A stretch of 64,000 bases of DNA from Enterococcus malodoratus ATCC 43197 (GTDB taxonomy: Bacteria > Bacillota > Bacilli > Lactobacillales > Enterococcaceae): the NCBI RefSeq assembly GCF_000407185.1, contig NZ_KE136483.1:496001-560000 (forward strand). Reading direction: 5' to 3'. Positions 63,357 to 64,000 of the stretch are shown here, in pieces. Within the stretch, counting starts at the first letter, position 1; every line of letters starts with the position of its first letter. The notes beneath the pieces are model-generated. The model made no database searches, was not told where the DNA came from, and saw only the letters and a list, made by a program, of their open reading frames with translations. The translations under genes were made by a program, and so were the position numbers.

Positions 63357-63538
63357 GTCTGAATTTACAATAATTTGAAACGTTTCTTTGGTGCGGCCAG
63401 CAATTGAAATGGCCTCAGCACGAAGGTTTATTTGTTCTGCACAAATTACGGGATTTCTTACGTGCAAAAAATTGGATTGATAGATGAAAGAAAGGCGTGT
63501 AAAGTTGTTTTTATAAAACACTTTTGGAGGGAATCACA

Positions 63539-63781
63539 GTGCTGGAAGAGGAGATTGTCCCGCCGCTCCAACCTGCTGATTTTATTGACCCGGTCACTAG
63601 TACTCAACAGGCGGCTCAAAAGACTTCGATAGAGGATCAGCAGCGATAAAATATCGAAGTTAAAATGGGCAAGAACAAGTATGATCAAGAAGTCATGGTA
63701 GTCATTGCCGACCCTATACCTGTCGTGATTGATTTGGAAAAGGATTTAGTAACAAAGGAAAAAGGAAAGAAAATAAAGTAA
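63539..63781 (+). pseudogene. Small frame interrupted by one in-frame stop
   Basis: TTGGAGGG precedes a GTG start. The frame gives 36 residues (LEEEIVPPLQPADF...) to a TAA at 63647-63649, then continues open in the same frame for 43 more residues (NIEVKMGKNKYDQEVMVVIA...) to a second TAA. The simplest reading is an 80-codon gene broken by one nonsense change. Alternatives are a 36-residue gene plus a 38-residue gene from ATG 63665, or stop readthrough. It follows the orphan gene at 62274-63356 on the same strand and is closed by a strong terminator. Confidence 0.55.
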
Positions 63782-63812
63782 GCGAGTAATTTTTCAGTGC
63801 ATTACTATCGAT

Positions 63813-63858
63813 AAAAAACAGGAGACACCTTCAAATTCTGAGGGTGTCTCCTGTTTTT
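63813..63858. terminator. Bidirectional terminator
   Basis: Stem AAAAAACAGGAGACACC / GGTGTCTCCTGTTTTTT with a loop holding a weaker TTC/GAG pairing, between convergent genes. Confidence 0.88.
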
Positions 63859-63860
63859 TG

Positions 63861-64000
63861 TTAAGAAATCAATACGCCTACCGCTAAGAAGGCGAGGATC
63901 AAGATGATAATGGTAACCAGTAATTTGGTAACGAACTTGATCCATTTATCAAAGCCAACGTTTACTACTGACAGCGAAACGAGGATCAAACCTGTTGGGG
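63861..64000 (-). CDS. C-terminus of a membrane transporter (YfcC/DcuC-like), cut by the window end
   Basis: The minus-strand frame gives 45 residues ending VGVLIS and is open to the window edge. It shows a short loop NVGFDKWIKFVTKL and a last hydrophobic helix (LLVTIIILILAFLAVGVL). The D-K-W-x-K-F loop before a final helix resembles YfcC/DcuC-type anion transporters, but with so little sequence the family is uncertain. Confidence 0.5.
   Translation of the reverse strand, partial: PTGLILVSLSVVNVGFDKWIKFVTKLLVTIIILILAFLAVGVLIS

Noticed and set aside
63432-63632. A 66-codon frame overlapping the interrupted small gene
   Set aside because: No ribosome site and Arg/Leu-rich low-quality sequence; the overlapping GTG frame at 63539 has TTGGAGGG and protein-like composition.

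Overview
The window looks like a chromosomal segment of a low-GC Gram-positive coccus of the Enterococcaceae, most likely Enterococcus or a near relative. This is inferred from gene content: a nrdH-nrdE-nrdF class Ib ribonucleotide reductase locus, feoA-feoB, the walRKHIJ cluster, oppA/oppBCDF, groESL behind a CIRCE element, murT-gatD, pncB-nadE and a manganese-type riboswitch before a P-type ATPase. Start regions usually carry strong GGAGG ribosome sites. No phage, integrase, transposase or CRISPR array is visible. I cannot name the species.

Layout. 1-1.9 kb: 3' part of an FtsX-type ABC permease. 1.9-5.6 kb (minus): nrdH-nrdE-nrdF behind a promoter with two NrdR-like boxes exactly 31 bp apart. 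5.8-8.6 kb: iron uptake feoA (double domain), feoB and a tiny Cys-rich membrane protein, with a Fur-like box at the start site. 8.7-11.4 kb: a MarR regulator and a multidrug-type ABC half transporter behind a consensus promoter carrying two perfect palindromes. 11.5-16.3 kb (minus): leuABCD with a leader peptide ending in three Leu codons and an attenuator terminator. 16.6-22.9 kb: oligopeptide uptake oppA, then oppBCDF, separated by an inverted DUF3899 gene. 23-24.6 kb: an LPXTG-like surface protein and a decayed paralogue. 24.7 kb: tRNA-Lys(CTT).

24.9-26.3 kb: a DUF1836 gene overlapping a DegV/FakB lipid-binding protein. 26.4-32 kb: walRKHIJ (cell-wall homeostasis). 32-33.4 kb (minus): an NAD(P)-binding protein and a CPBP protease. 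33.5-35.5 kb: groES-groEL. 35.9-38.8 kb: a 971-residue three-flavin reductase. 39-41.8 kb: a DUF1827 protein, then NAD salvage pncB-nadE. 42-44.6 kb: an LtaS-like sulfatase-fold protein and a TtcA-like PP-loop protein. 44.6-47.5 kb: riboswitch and cation P-type ATPase. 47.5-50.5 kb: an acetyltransferase, an unknown protein, a three-unit structured intergenic repeat array, a 53-residue protein and a lactonase.

50.6-57.1 kb: a GutA-like protein without its active His, an AI-2E family exporter, an azoreductase, a rhodanese-like protein without its Cys, a double VOC protein, a small membrane protein, a serine hydrolase and manA. 57.1-60.7 kb (minus): gatD, murT and ktrB. 60.8-62.1 kb: an SDR dehydrogenase and a divergent MerR regulator with a textbook 19-bp-spacer promoter. 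62.2-63.8 kb: an orphan gene with a very basic tail and a small reading frame broken by one in-frame stop. The window closes inside a minus-strand transporter gene.

The most novel-looking items are the repeat array at 48.8-49.2 kb, whose hairpin arms show compensatory changes between units, the orphan pair at 62.3-63.8 kb, the self-complementary element covering the ribosome site at 32.7 kb, and several catalytic-looking proteins that have lost their catalytic residues. All motif matches were read by eye; no database search was run.
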